Assembly: GCA_003139955.1 (NCBI GenBank)
Contig: PLHK01000126.1
Span: forward strand, 3,099-51,378
Source of the DNA: Limisphaerales bacterium
GTDB taxonomy: Bacteria; Verrucomicrobiota; Verrucomicrobiia; Limisphaerales; UBA11358
Reading direction: 5' to 3'
DNA length: 48,280 nucleotides
This document shows positions 1 to 7,293 of this stretch, piece by piece. Each line of letters begins with the position of its first letter. Position 1 is the first letter of the stretch. The position numbers and the translations under genes were made by a program. The notes beneath the pieces were generated by a model. That model made no database searches. It was not told where the DNA came from and worked only from the letters and a program-made list of their open reading frames with translations.

Positions 1-33
1 GTCGTGCGGGTTCGAGTCCCGCCACCGGCACCA
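1..33 (+). tRNA. tRNA 3' end, probably tRNA-Leu (truncated by window edge)
   Basis: The sequence shows a T-arm (GCGGG stem, TTCGAGT loop, CCCGC stem), then a 7-nt acceptor strand CACCGGC, a discriminator A and an encoded CCA. The missing 5' acceptor strand would be GCCGGTG, which is typical of bacterial tRNA-Leu. The few bases left before the T-arm would fit the end of a long variable arm. The anticodon lies outside the window, so the identity is inferred. Confidence 0.8.
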
Positions 34-408
34 ACTTGATAAACGTCAATAGAATTAATTGTTTTGTGAAACAAGGACGTGGGAAAGATGGTAAAGCATA
101 AAGTCACGGTATAACGTCGCCATAATTATCAGACCCGTCACATTTGTTTCCGCCTGGCTTCATCGTGGCTAATTCAACACGGTTTCAAGGTAGCAAATCC
201 GGCCACTGCTCAATGATTCGTTGCCAGCTTGTCTAGGCCATTTTTGTCTCCGCAATCCGACCCGATCTTGAACCAAAGCGCATTCGCGGATGGGGATAAT
301 ACCCCATAGCATCGCTTCGTTGGCGGATGCAAGGTGGCAGAGGGCAAGGGAAAACTCATTGTAAAATGATTGAGTCACCCACCCAAGTAACCATCAACCA
401 ACAAAAAA
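34..408. other. Intergenic region between tRNA and DUF892 gene
   Basis: This 375-nt stretch has no convincing gene. A 69-codon minus-strand reading frame inside it has no recognisable composition or family signal. The only structure seen is the 18-bp palindrome at 290-307. The promoter of the stress-type gene run starting at 409 presumably lies here, but no confident -35/-10 pair was identified. Confidence 0.6.
290..307. promoter_or_regulatory. 18-bp palindrome ATGGGG-N6-CCCCAT (copy 1)
   Basis: ATGGGG and CCCCAT form perfect 6-bp arms around the core ATAATA, 102 bp upstream of the DUF892 start. Two closer-matching copies lie between the 17M-like stress gene and the aldehyde dehydrogenase (4573-4590 and 4717-4734). 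The placement in front of stress-type genes suggests a protein-binding operator, but this copy differs from the other two in its core. Confidence 0.4.
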
Positions 409-1008
409 ATGAATGCATTCAATAAATTATTCCTGGAAGAACTGGCCGACCGATATGATTCTGAAAAACAACTGGTTCAAGCCATTCCGAAGCTGATCAA
501 GCTGGCAACGTGCAAGGCGTTGCAGGAACATTTTCAGTGTCACCTTAAGAAAACGGAAGGTCATCTGAAAAAATTGGAGACTGTTTTCAAGTCTTTCGAC
601 ACCACAGTCAGTGCGAAGAAATGTGAGGCCACGGCTGGCCTGCTGAAAGAGGGCGAGGGTCTCGCCGCTGACTTCAAAGGGTCACCCGCCATTAATGCAG
701 CGTTGATTTCCGCCGCACAAAAAATTGAACACTACGCCATCGCCTCGTATGGGTGCCTGCACGCATGGGCGATTTTGCTGGGCAACGCCGAGTCCGCCAC
801 GGTGCTGGAAGAGATTCTCAAGGAAGAAAAGGCCGAGAACGACTCGTTCATCGAACTGGCCAGTTCCTGTTGCAATAAGGAAGCGCTTACCGCTTGTAAG
901 GACGGGGGCACTTGCTCGGAAGATAAAAATAAAAAAACCGCTCATCCCGCCGTGGCCGTGCATCCTGTGAAAGTTAAGCCACTACAGCCCGAACTGGTCG
1001 AACATTGA
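409..1008 (+). CDS. DUF892 family ferritin-like protein (YciE/YciF type)
   Basis: This 199-residue protein matches the DUF892 pattern: an N-terminal helix of the type FLEELADRYDSEKQLVQAIP, a second helix with HLKKTEGHLKKLE, then EHYAIASYGCLHAWA and LEEILKEEKAEND. These carry the Glu/His residues of a di-metal four-helix ferritin fold. The family is induced by osmotic, desiccation and stationary stress in enterobacteria; its exact biochemical role is not settled. The last ~35 residues are a Lys/Pro/His-rich extension beyond the domain. Several Cys residues (CCNKEALTACKDGGTC) near the end are unusual. There is no clear Shine-Dalgarno, but the ATG is the first in frame with the helix. It heads a run of plus-strand stress-type genes. 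Confidence 0.85.
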   Translation: MNAFNKLFLEELADRYDSEKQLVQAIPKLIKLATCKALQEHFQCHLKKTEGHLKKLETVFKSFDTTVSAKKCEATAGLLKEGEGLAADFKGSPAINAALISAAQKIEHYAIASYGCLHAWAILLGNAESATVLEEILKEEKAENDSFIELASSCCNKEALTACKDGGTCSEDKNKKTAHPAVAVHPVKVKPLQPELVEH

Positions 1009-1015
1009 CCAGACT

Positions 1016-1049
1016 GTCTGCGGCTGCGAACACTTTCGTGGCCGCAGAC
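1016..1049. terminator. Strong 15-bp stem-loop after the DUF892 gene
   Basis: GTCTGCGGC (1016-1024) pairs with GCCGCAGAC (1041-1049). The pairing continues inward through TGCGAA and TTCGTG, with two G-T wobbles, to a 4-nt CACT loop. This makes a nearly continuous 15-bp stem. It begins 7 nt after the DUF892 stop codon. There is no T-run on either side, so it could be a non-canonical terminator, an RNA-stabilising 3' structure or a processing site. Confidence 0.5.
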
Positions 1050-1105
1050 CAATCCTAACGAAGGTAGTGGAAACGGACATGAACTGATCTTTCAAAAACC
1101 ACAAC

Positions 1106-1561
1106 ATGAAAACACCCATTGTCAACCTTGATTTAACCGAGCAGTCACCGCATAGTCCGCGCGAACGCATCGGGGGATTTGCCATCGCCTGTCGGGCGGT
1201 GGACAAATGCCGCGCCAGTATGTCCGGCACTCTCGGCGAGTATCATTACGATTGTCCCTTGGACAACCAGCTTTTCAGTTTCAAAGGCATCACCGGCGAG
1301 CAGTTCACAGCCGCCGTGAAAACCGCGAAAAATTATGACGAGGTCGGCACCTGGCTGTTGAACCATGGCACGGCGAAGACGGCACTAGAAATCAAGAACT
1401 GGTCGGATGATCAGGAAGCCGGTAGCCCGATAAAAAACCCGGAGAAGCGCGGTCATTTTATTGAGAGTTGTCATCGGCTTGGGCTGGATCCGAAAAAGAC
1501 GACCACCTTCGACTGGCTGGAAGCGGATGATCGCTTCAGTTTTCGCAGTGCGACGGAATAA
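1106..1561 (+). CDS. DUF5069 domain protein
   Basis: This 151-residue soluble protein contains the signature SPRERIGGFAIACRAVDKCR followed by GTLGEYHYDCPLDN and FKGITGEQF. I associate this pattern with the DUF5069 family of Planctomycetes, Verrucomicrobia and cyanobacteria. The function of the family is unknown. The domain fills most of the protein. No signal peptide or membrane segment is seen. It lies about 100 bp behind the DUF892 gene, with the 1016-1049 stem-loop between them, so it may have its own promoter. Confidence 0.8.
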   Translation: MKTPIVNLDLTEQSPHSPRERIGGFAIACRAVDKCRASMSGTLGEYHYDCPLDNQLFSFKGITGEQFTAAVKTAKNYDEVGTWLLNHGTAKTALEIKNWSDDQEAGSPIKNPEKRGHFIESCHRLGLDPKKTTTFDWLEADDRFSFRSATE

Positions 1562-1614
1562 GTGTTCCTCACCACAGATTTTAAATCACCAAACTGCCAC
1601 GCCAAATTAAATTT

Positions 1615-1824
1615 ATGAAAGACCACACCAACAAACCAACAACCAAAACTCCAGTTTTCCCGCAAACCATGCACGAGACCCGACCCAATCAAGAGAAGGT
1701 CTTGCCGCATCCAAAATCGAAAAAGCGGGACAACATTTTTTCCCAATCCCGCGACGTGCGCGAGGATCGCGGCACGCGGGAAATGAAAACATCGCATAAC
1801 GACCAAACCAATCACGCACGTTAA
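1615..1824 (+). CDS. Small hydrophilic hypothetical protein (doubtful)
   Basis: This is a 69-residue reading frame, very rich in Lys, Arg, Thr, Asn and Pro, with no hydrophobic core. It contains PQTMHETRPNQEKVLPHPKS and SQSRDVREDRGTREMKTSHN. It fills the gap between the DUF5069 gene and the next gene and ends 11 bp before it, which argues for a real gene. Against it are its disordered composition and the lack of a ribosome-binding site. No family is recognised. If real, it may be an intrinsically disordered stress peptide. Confidence 0.4.
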   Translation: MKDHTNKPTTKTPVFPQTMHETRPNQEKVLPHPKSKKRDNIFSQSRDVREDRGTREMKTSHNDQTNHAR

Positions 1825-1835
1825 ATTTCTGGCTT

Positions 1836-2237
1836 ATGAAAAAAAATCCCCTTAAGGATGGCGTCATCTCGAAAAATTCCGCCGGCGTCGGCACGGTGAC
1901 ACGGGAGATGGTGCGCGCCCGCGCGGCAGAACTGGCGATCATTGACGGTCACTTGTCGCATGATGCGACCGCATCCCATTTTGCGCAGGCCAAGCGGGAA
2001 TTGACCGGCGTGGCCGATATAGATCCGAAAGATGAGATTCTTGAATCTGCGCCCGAATCGGAACGCTGGGATCCATTGCCCGGCTCGACCGGAACCAAAA
2101 CGCGAGTCGCTCCAAGCGAAGATGAAGACGAAGAAGGTCGCAGCGATAACGAAAGACTGACCGAAGGCGGCATCGCTGAAGCCGAACTTGAGCAAAGTTT
2201 CCAAGCCACCAAGGCGGCGGCCAAAAAGGATTTATGA
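1836..2237 (+). CDS. Hypothetical protein with weak DUF2934-like segment
   Basis: A 133-residue acidic protein. Residues ~24-58 (TREMVRARAAELAIIDGHLS... HFAQAKRELTG) loosely resemble the short DUF2934 helix pair, 'R.RA.ELA ... W.QAE.EL'. The second half is low-complexity and rich in Glu, Asp and Ala. There is no signal peptide. The stop codon overlaps the start of the next gene (ATGA at 2234-2237), so the two are very likely translationally coupled and functionally linked. The function is unknown and the family assignment is tentative. Confidence 0.65.
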   Translation: MKKNPLKDGVISKNSAGVGTVTREMVRARAAELAIIDGHLSHDATASHFAQAKRELTGVADIDPKDEILESAPESERWDPLPGSTGTKTRVAPSEDEDEEGRSDNERLTEGGIAEAELEQSFQATKAAAKKDL

Positions 2238-2788
2238 GTCCAAGGGCAGTCATCGGTTCGCAAGCGAATAAAGTGGCATTCGTTTCTACTTTACCCGACT
2301 TGAGTGACGCCCTGTCGCAGGAACTGTATGCTCTCATCGCGGAACAACCATTTTTTAAGGGATTAAATCCGCAGCAACTGCAACTGCTCGCTGCCTCGGC
2401 CTTGGAAATGAAATTTGAAACTGGGGCGACGATCTTCGTGGAAGGCAGTCCGGCCAACCGATTTTTTCTTCTACTTACCGGCCGAGTGGAACTTTCGTCG
2501 GAAATGGAAGACCGCAACGTGATTCCCATTCAAACACTGGGGCCGGGCGATGACTTGGGGTGGTCGTGGCTTTTTCCACCCTACTTGATGCACTTTACCG
2601 CGCGCGCGTTGGAGCCAACCATCACGATATTTTTCTACGGAACACGGCTGCGCGAACAGTGTGAACAAGATCACGAACTCGGCTATCAACTCATGAAGCG
2701 AATCGCCGAAGTGGCGACTCAATCGCTTCAGTCCACACAGCGACGCTTGATGCAATATATTGATAAGAATATTCCCGAAAAGTCATGA
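2234..2788 (+). CDS. Cyclic nucleotide-binding domain protein, no HTH
   Basis: A 184-residue protein with one cNMP-binding beta-roll at about residues 35-150: IAEQPFFKGLNPQQLQLLA, FETGATIFVEGSPANRFFLLLTGRVEL, and LGPGDDLGWSWLFPP. This is the Crp/Fnr sensor fold, but the protein ends shortly after the long helix and has no C-terminal helix-turn-helix. It is therefore not a DNA-binding regulator by itself. It may act as a stand-alone ligand sensor or partner protein. Its start overlaps the stop of the preceding gene by 4 nt. The canonical phosphate-binding cassette (GE.A...R) is not obvious, so whether it binds cAMP is uncertain. Confidence 0.85.
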   Translation: MSPRAVIGSQANKVAFVSTLPDLSDALSQELYALIAEQPFFKGLNPQQLQLLAASALEMKFETGATIFVEGSPANRFFLLLTGRVELSSEMEDRNVIPIQTLGPGDDLGWSWLFPPYLMHFTARALEPTITIFFYGTRLREQCEQDHELGYQLMKRIAEVATQSLQSTQRRLMQYIDKNIPEKS

Positions 2789-2815
2789 AGATGACTGCAT
2801 TCAATTAACCCGACG

Positions 2816-3106
2816 ATGAAAGATACAGCCATGCCCGAACCAACTTGGAAACCGTTTAGCCTAGCGACGCATGGCCGCCTTTCCACGGCGGAGAAAACTT
2901 CGCTGCCGGACACGGCTTTTGCCTTTCCGCGTGCGCGCAAAGAACCGATGACCGATGCGGCGCATGTACGCGATGCGATGGCGCGGTTCAATCAGGTCGG
3001 TTTCGTCACGGATACCGAACGGGATCTGGCATTTGCCAATTTTCAAAAAGCCGCCAGCCATTTCAAAATTCAAATGAAGGAAACGGACTGGCATCAGTTT
3101 GTTTGA
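2816..3106 (+). CDS. DUF6582-like small protein
   Basis: A 96-residue soluble protein. The centre reads LPDTAFAFPRARKEPMTDAA then HVRDAMARFNQV and ERDLAFANFQKAASHF. This is the pattern 'LPDS.FAFP..RK.P..D..HVRNA.ARF.Q' that I associate with DUF6582, a small domain also seen in phage and actinobacterial proteins of unknown function. It lies 27 bp behind the cNMP-binding gene, same strand, and closes the stress-type run. It faces the convergent marC-like gene, with no clear terminator in the 34-bp gap. Confidence 0.65.
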   Translation: MKDTAMPEPTWKPFSLATHGRLSTAEKTSLPDTAFAFPRARKEPMTDAAHVRDAMARFNQVGFVTDTERDLAFANFQKAASHFKIQMKETDWHQFV

Positions 3107-3140
3107 GCATGAAAATTTTAGCCAAAACACTTTTAATGGT

Positions 3141-3818
3141 TCAGCGCGCCGAAACACCCACTTCGGCCAACAAAGCCTTGACGCCGTTCCAACTGATGCC
3201 CACCCCGATGCAAACCATGATGAACGCCGAAAGCCGCACCACAACCATCATGCCCGTATGCCCGATCCGTTTGCCGCCGCGTTGGGCGTAGCGATAGGCC
3301 AGCAAAATGGACAGCGCGATGATACCGGCACCAATGCCGGAGGCGAGCACCTGAATCATGGCGTGCTTGAACGTGTGTGCGTGATTTGCACCGACGGTGA
3401 TGGCCACTGAAATCACCCCGGCGTCAATTGTTAGCGGCATGGTCAACGGAGCGAATGCCCGGCCCAACGCGATGGCGTTGGCGTGAATCGCGTCCAGAGC
3501 TGCGTCGGCTGGTTTTGGGTTGTCGGTCAAGAGTTTCCAACCCAGGGCACAGACTACGGCCCCCCCTGCCACCTGCACCACGGGAATGGAAAGGCCAAAC
3601 ATCAGAAGAACGAACGAGCCGAGCAACATCGCTCCGAGCAACAGAAAAAAAGAATAGATGGCGATGCGTTTCGCCAGATCGGCGCGCGTTAATTCATCAC
3701 AGCCCGGCGTCATGGCCAGAAAAATCGGCGCGTCGCCCAGTGGGTTCACCACGGGCAGCAACGCGCCCACCATCAATAGGATTGCCCCGGCGAGTTGGCT
3801 TAAGTCAGTCCAGAGCAT
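3141..3818 (-). CDS. MarC family (UPF0056) integral membrane protein
   Basis: A 225-residue, strongly hydrophobic protein with about six membrane segments. It shows the family hallmarks LPVVNPLGDAPIFLAMTPG near the N-terminus and LTMPLTIDAGVISVAITVG in the middle. Despite the family name, MarC proteins are not established multidrug transporters; their substrate is unknown. A TTG at 3878 would add 20 hydrophilic residues. I chose the ATG at 3818 because the first transmembrane helix follows directly. It is convergent with the DUF6582-like gene and 115 bp downstream of the 17M-like stress gene on the same strand. Confidence 0.85.
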   Translation of the reverse strand: MLWTDLSQLAGAILLMVGALLPVVNPLGDAPIFLAMTPGCDELTRADLAKRIAIYSFFLLLGAMLLGSFVLLMFGLSIPVVQVAGGAVVCALGWKLLTDNPKPADAALDAIHANAIALGRAFAPLTMPLTIDAGVISVAITVGANHAHTFKHAMIQVLASGIGAGIIALSILLAYRYAQRGGKRIGHTGMMVVVRLSAFIMVCIGVGISWNGVKALLAEVGVSAR

Positions 3819-3933
3819 CGCGGTCTTTACTTGGCGGGATTTTCCAAGTGTTCGCCGAATCCATAACGCATGGCACAAATCAGCCTAGCTTGAAGGTCAG
3901 CATCACAAGAGACGCCCGCTCGCTAGTAAATTC

Positions 3934-4500
3934 TTAAACCGATCCAAATTTTACGCCCCCCACCGCGCATGTTTCCTTGGTCGAACAAGCTTGATTTTCT
4001 TGCATCGCTTCCGGGTTGGTGCGACTGATAATTTCGCGCGCGTGAACCGTTTCTACATCGGAGCCGTGCGCGATCAAGACATACTTACCGCTCTTCACCG
4101 CCGTTTCATATTGTAGAATGCTGTCCTTGGGGATGCCCATGCCATAAAGCCCGGCACCCAGCGCGCTCAAACCGCCCACCACCACCGCGCCTTCCAGCGC
4201 GCCCACGATATAACTGACAATGGGTCCCGCAAAGAGCAACGGGCCGACGCCGGGAACAAAAAAGAAGGCGGAGCCGAACAACAACCCCCAAAAGCCGCCC
4301 CAAAAGGCTCCCATTTTGCCCCAGTATTTCATACGGTCGCCGTTGTTGTAATAGCCGACCACGTTTTCATCGGTGTGATAGTCGCGACCGACGATGGATA
4401 ATTTTTTCATGTCAAAGCCTGCCTGCTGGAGTTCCTTGATGGCGGCTTCGGCTTCGGTGTGGGATTTAAAAATTGCCACGACGGAATTGTTCTTGGTCAT
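3934..4500 (-). CDS. General stress protein 17M-like domain protein
   Basis: A 188-residue protein. The N-terminal ~50 residues (NSVVAIFKSHTEAEAAIKEL QQAGFDMKKLSIVGRD) match the general-stress 17M-like domain. A Gly-rich hydrophobic middle (WGGFWGLLFGSAFFFVPGVG, SYIVGALEGAVVVGGLSALG) resembles DUF1269-type glycine-zipper membrane segments. The C-terminal part (KSGKYVLIAHG) is the second half of the flanking alpha/beta domain. Homologues are common in stress-response gene sets; the biochemical role is not known. It is divergent from the aldehyde dehydrogenase, with two copies of an 18-bp palindrome in the shared 268-bp upstream region. Confidence 0.8.
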   Translation of the reverse strand: MTKNNSVVAIFKSHTEAEAAIKELQQAGFDMKKLSIVGRDYHTDENVVGYYNNGDRMKYWGKMGAFWGGFWGLLFGSAFFFVPGVGPLLFAGPIVSYIVGALEGAVVVGGLSALGAGLYGMGIPKDSILQYETAVKSGKYVLIAHGSDVETVHAREIISRTNPEAMQENQACSTKETCAVGGVKFGSV

Positions 4501-4572
4501 AATGGTTGTGCTTTCGATTTGGTTTTTGATTGTTAACGCAATGGCATTTTAGGTTTTTGCGGAGCCTCTGCC

Positions 4573-4590
4573 ATGGGGTATTCACCCCAT
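4573..4590. promoter_or_regulatory. 18-bp palindrome ATGGGGT-ATTC-ACCCCAT (copy 2)
   Basis: Perfect 7-bp arms around a 4-nt core, 72 bp upstream of the 17M-like stress gene start. It differs from the copy at 4717-4734 by one base in the core. A related copy lies at 290-307 before the DUF892 gene. It is probably an operator or a small repeat element. The arms are short and there is no T-run, so it is unlikely to be a terminator. Confidence 0.5.
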
Positions 4591-4597
4591 TGTTCGT

Positions 4598-4616
4598 ATC
4601 GTTCAAAGGGAACGAT
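4598..4616. promoter_or_regulatory. Inverted repeat ATCGTTC-AAAGG-GAACGAT
   Basis: Perfect 7-bp arms with a 5-bp spacer, 7 bp beyond palindrome copy 2, in the divergent promoter region of the 17M-like stress gene and the aldehyde dehydrogenase. It has the form of a dimeric regulator site. No regulator can be named from the sequence. Confidence 0.4.
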
Positions 4617-4716
4617 GTCTCCAAGAAAAAATTATGGAGACGCAAACCAAACCCATTTCGCCGCCAACCATGGCGGATTTGAATTTGCGTCAATAAGTGA
4701 ATTGAACTCTCATCTC

Positions 4717-4734
4717 ATGGGGTGTTCACCCCAT
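4717..4734. promoter_or_regulatory. 18-bp palindrome ATGGGGT-GTTC-ACCCCAT (copy 3)
   Basis: Perfect 7-bp arms, ending 34 bp before the aldehyde dehydrogenase ATG, where it could overlap the promoter or 5' leader. It is one base different from copy 2, 144 bp away. The pair flanks the inverted repeat at 4598-4616 on one side only. Confidence 0.5.
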
Positions 4735-4768
4735 GTCTCTCGCCCGCGCCGCAGGATACGATTGCGTT

Positions 4769-6151
4769 ATGAGTTATCAAAGTGTCAATCCCGCCACCGG
4801 CAAAGTTTTAAAAAAATTCAAGGAAATCACCAATAAGCAATTGGAGACGTCGCTTAAAACGGCCGCGACCTGTTATGAAACCTGGCGGTTTAAAACTTTT
4901 GCAGAACGTGCGTGCATCGTCGCCAAAGCCGCTGCGATTTTGCGGGCGCGCGTGGATGAATTTGCCAAGCCGGTGACGCTGGAAATGGGCAAGCTCATCG
5001 CCGAGTCGCGCGGTGAAGTGGAGTTGAGCGCGGACATCCTCGATTACTACGCCAAGAACGCGGAGGGTTTTCTCGCGCCACAAATCCTCAAGCCGAGTTC
5101 AGGCGAAGCCGTCATTGAAATTGCACCGTTCGGCGTGCTCTTTGGCGTGCAGCCGTGGAATTTTCCTTATTACCAGCTCGCGCGTTTTGCCGCGCCGAAT
5201 TTGATGGCAGGCAATGTGGTGATGGTCAAACACGCGGGTTGCGTGCCGCAATGCGCCATTGCCTTTGAAAAACTTTGGCTGGAAGCGGGCGCGCCCGCCG
5301 GTGCTTACACCAACCTGCTCATTTCTTATGAACAGGTGAACCGCGTGATTGATGATTCGCGGATCGAAGGCGTAGCCTTGACCGGCAGTGTGGATGCCGG
5401 CAAAAGGGTCGCCGCGCGCGCGGGACAACATCTTAAAAAAACCACGATGGAACTGGGAGGCAGCGATGCGTTCATCGTGCTCGAAGACGCCGACTTGGAA
5501 AAGACAGTCAAGTGGGCGGTCTGGGCAAAGATGAACAACATGGGCCAGTGCTGCGTCGCCGGAAAGCGGTTCATCGTTGTCGAATCCCTGGCCGACAAAT
5601 TTCTCGAAAAATTTCAAGCCGCGCTCGCAGCGTTCAAACCCGGCGACCCGATGGACTGGGCGACGACGCTCGGTCCGCTTTCCACCGAAGCGGCCCTAAT
5701 GCAACTGCTCGGTCAAATCAAACGCGCGGTCGCCAAAGGTGCCAAGCTTGTTCTCGGCGGCAAACGGATTAATCGCCCCGGCTCTTTCATGGAGCCGACG
5801 ATTCTCACAAACATCAAGCCGAGCAATCCCGCCTACCACGAAGAATTTTTTGGGCCGGTCGCGTTGTTCTTCCGCGTTAAAAACGAGGATGAAGCCGTGG
5901 CACTGGCGAATGACTCGGAGTTCGGCTTGGGCGGCTCAGTGTTCACGGTAGACGTCGCGCGCGGCAAACACGTCGCCAGCCGGATTGACACCGGCATGGT
6001 CTTCATCAATCACCCAACGTGGACTTCAGCGGAACTGCCATTCGGCGGCATCAAGAATTCCGGCTACGGCCGTGAGCTTTCCAGCTTGGGCATCCAGGAG
6101 TTTGTGAACAAAAAACTGGTGCGCGTGAGTTCCGATGACGCGCCGGCCTGA
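4769..6151 (+). CDS. NAD(P)-dependent aldehyde dehydrogenase, succinate-semialdehyde type
   Basis: A 460-residue ALDH-superfamily enzyme that oxidises an aldehyde to the acid with NAD(P)+. The start SYQSVNPATGKVLKKF is typical of the short YneI/GabD2-type succinate-semialdehyde dehydrogenases. Visible motifs are FGVQPWNFPYYQ, TGSVDAGKRVAARAG (cofactor loop), MELGGSDAFIV (general-base Glu), and GQCCVAGKRF with the catalytic Cys near residue 262. The C-terminal segment ELPFGGIKNSGYGRELS is also standard. An upstream ATG at 4733 would lie inside the palindrome and add 12 atypical residues, so 4769 is preferred. It is followed after 34 bp by a short-chain dehydrogenase. Substrate specificity is inferred from family only. 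Confidence 0.9.
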   Translation: MSYQSVNPATGKVLKKFKEITNKQLETSLKTAATCYETWRFKTFAERACIVAKAAAILRARVDEFAKPVTLEMGKLIAESRGEVELSADILDYYAKNAEGFLAPQILKPSSGEAVIEIAPFGVLFGVQPWNFPYYQLARFAAPNLMAGNVVMVKHAGCVPQCAIAFEKLWLEAGAPAGAYTNLLISYEQVNRVIDDSRIEGVALTGSVDAGKRVAARAGQHLKKTTMELGGSDAFIVLEDADLEKTVKWAVWAKMNNMGQCCVAGKRFIVVESLADKFLEKFQAALAAFKPGDPMDWATTLGPLSTEAALMQLLGQIKRAVAKGAKLVLGGKRINRPGSFMEPTILTNIKPSNPAYHEEFFGPVALFFRVKNEDEAVALANDSEFGLGGSVFTVDVARGKHVASRIDTGMVFINHPTWTSAELPFGGIKNSGYGRELSSLGIQEFVNKKLVRVSSDDAPA

Positions 6152-6185
6152 CCGCTACTTCCCCGATCCTTTAAAAAATATTCCC

Positions 6186-7067
6186 ATGACGACAAAAAAT
6201 AAAAAAAACACGGACACCGAAAAGCTCGTTTGGTTTATCACCGGGTGTTCGACTGGCTTCGGACGTGAGTTGGCCACCCAGACACTTGAACGCGGATTCC
6301 GCACGGTGGTAACGGCGCGCAAACCGGAGCAGGTGCAAGTGTTGGCGGCCAAGGGCGAGGCTTTGGTGCTCAAACTCGATGTCACGGATCAAAGCCAGAT
6401 TGACGCAGCCATCAAGGCTGCGGAGGAAAAGTTTGGTGGCATCGACGTGCTCGTGAACAACGCGGGAATCGGTTATTTCGCGGCGATTGAGGAAGGCGAA
6501 GAGAGCGAGGTGCGCCGGATGTTTGAGATCAATGTGTTCGGCCTGAGCCGGATGATTCAAGCGGTGTTGCCGGGAATGCGGCGGCGGCGCAAAGGATTCA
6601 TCGTCAATGTTTCATCACTGGCCGGACTACGTTCCGCGCCGGCGCTCGGATTTTACAACGCGACCAAGTTTGCCGTCGAAGGTTTATCCGGTGCGCTTTT
6701 GCAGGAAGTGGAACCGTTGGGTATCAAAGTCATGGTCGTTGAACCGAGCGGCTTCCGAACTGATTGGGCCGGGCGGTCGGCAAATGAAAGCAAAAAGCAA
6801 ATCGCCGACTACGCGAAAACGGCGGGCGCGTGGCGCAAAGAACTTCGCGCCGACTCGGGCAAGCAACCCGGCGATCCAGTTCGCGCCGTGCAAGCCCTCA
6901 TCGCAGCGGTGGAGTCGGCGAAACCGCCCCGCCATCTTTTGCTGGGCAATGATTCCTACGAAGGAGCCATGGCCAAGCTCGAAGAGTTGCGCAAAGATTT
7001 TTCGGCAGTGAAAACGATTGCGCGCGGAGCCGACTTCCCGAAATCCGGATCCAAAAAAGCGAAATAG
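6186..7067 (+). CDS. Short-chain dehydrogenase/reductase (SDR)
   Basis: A 293-residue classical SDR, predicted cytoplasmic, NAD(P)-dependent. The Rossmann motif is TGCSTGFGRELA (residues ~19-30), followed by KLDVTD, the NNAG motif (VLVNNAGIGYF), VSSLAG with the catalytic Ser, and YNATK with Tyr ~157 and Lys ~161. The subgroup resembles 'oxidoreductase' SDRs that begin with WFITGCSTGFGR. The substrate cannot be told. A start at 6135 would overlap the aldehyde dehydrogenase and add 17 unrelated residues; the ATG at 6186 is directly upstream of the Lys-rich leader. It is probably cotranscribed with the aldehyde dehydrogenase. The C-terminus is Lys-rich. Confidence 0.9.
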   Translation: MTTKNKKNTDTEKLVWFITGCSTGFGRELATQTLERGFRTVVTARKPEQVQVLAAKGEALVLKLDVTDQSQIDAAIKAAEEKFGGIDVLVNNAGIGYFAAIEEGEESEVRRMFEINVFGLSRMIQAVLPGMRRRRKGFIVNVSSLAGLRSAPALGFYNATKFAVEGLSGALLQEVEPLGIKVMVVEPSGFRTDWAGRSANESKKQIADYAKTAGAWRKELRADSGKQPGDPVRAVQALIAAVESAKPPRHLLLGNDSYEGAMAKLEELRKDFSAVKTIARGADFPKSGSKKAK

Positions 7068-7230
7068 TCCAACTAACAAAAAAACAAACTCAAAAAAACA
7101 TTAAGCGCTCAATATTCTCCCTTGTTTGAGACATATACACTAAATCGAGCCAGAAAACGGGTTTTGTCCTTGAAAAACTGTCGAGCAGACACATAAGACA
7201 CACCTCTCCACAAGAAAAGTTTTCATAACG

Positions 7231-7249
7231 AACTATCTATAGGATAGTT
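7231..7249. repeat. AT-rich inverted repeat between SDR and kdpE
   Basis: AACTATC and GATAGTT form perfect 7-bp arms around TATAG, in the 226-nt gap between the convergent SDR and kdpE genes. It is short and AT-rich with no T-run, so it is a weak terminator candidate. Nothing else was recognised in this gap. Confidence 0.3.
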
Positions 7250-7293
7250 TAATGGCTATTCGCCGCTTCGCATATTTCCAGATATGATTTAAA

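Noticed and set aside
169-378. 69-codon minus-strand frame after the tRNA
   Set aside because: No ribosome-binding site, family pattern or genomic context; it contains the 290-307 palindrome. It is more likely chance in intergenic DNA.
1-408. Possible integration site at the tRNA 3' end
   Set aside because: No integrase gene and no second copy of the tRNA 3' end were seen in the window.
3141-3818. Multidrug-resistance gene because of the MarC name
   Set aside because: MarC proteins have not been shown to confer multidrug resistance; only a membrane protein of unknown function can be claimed.
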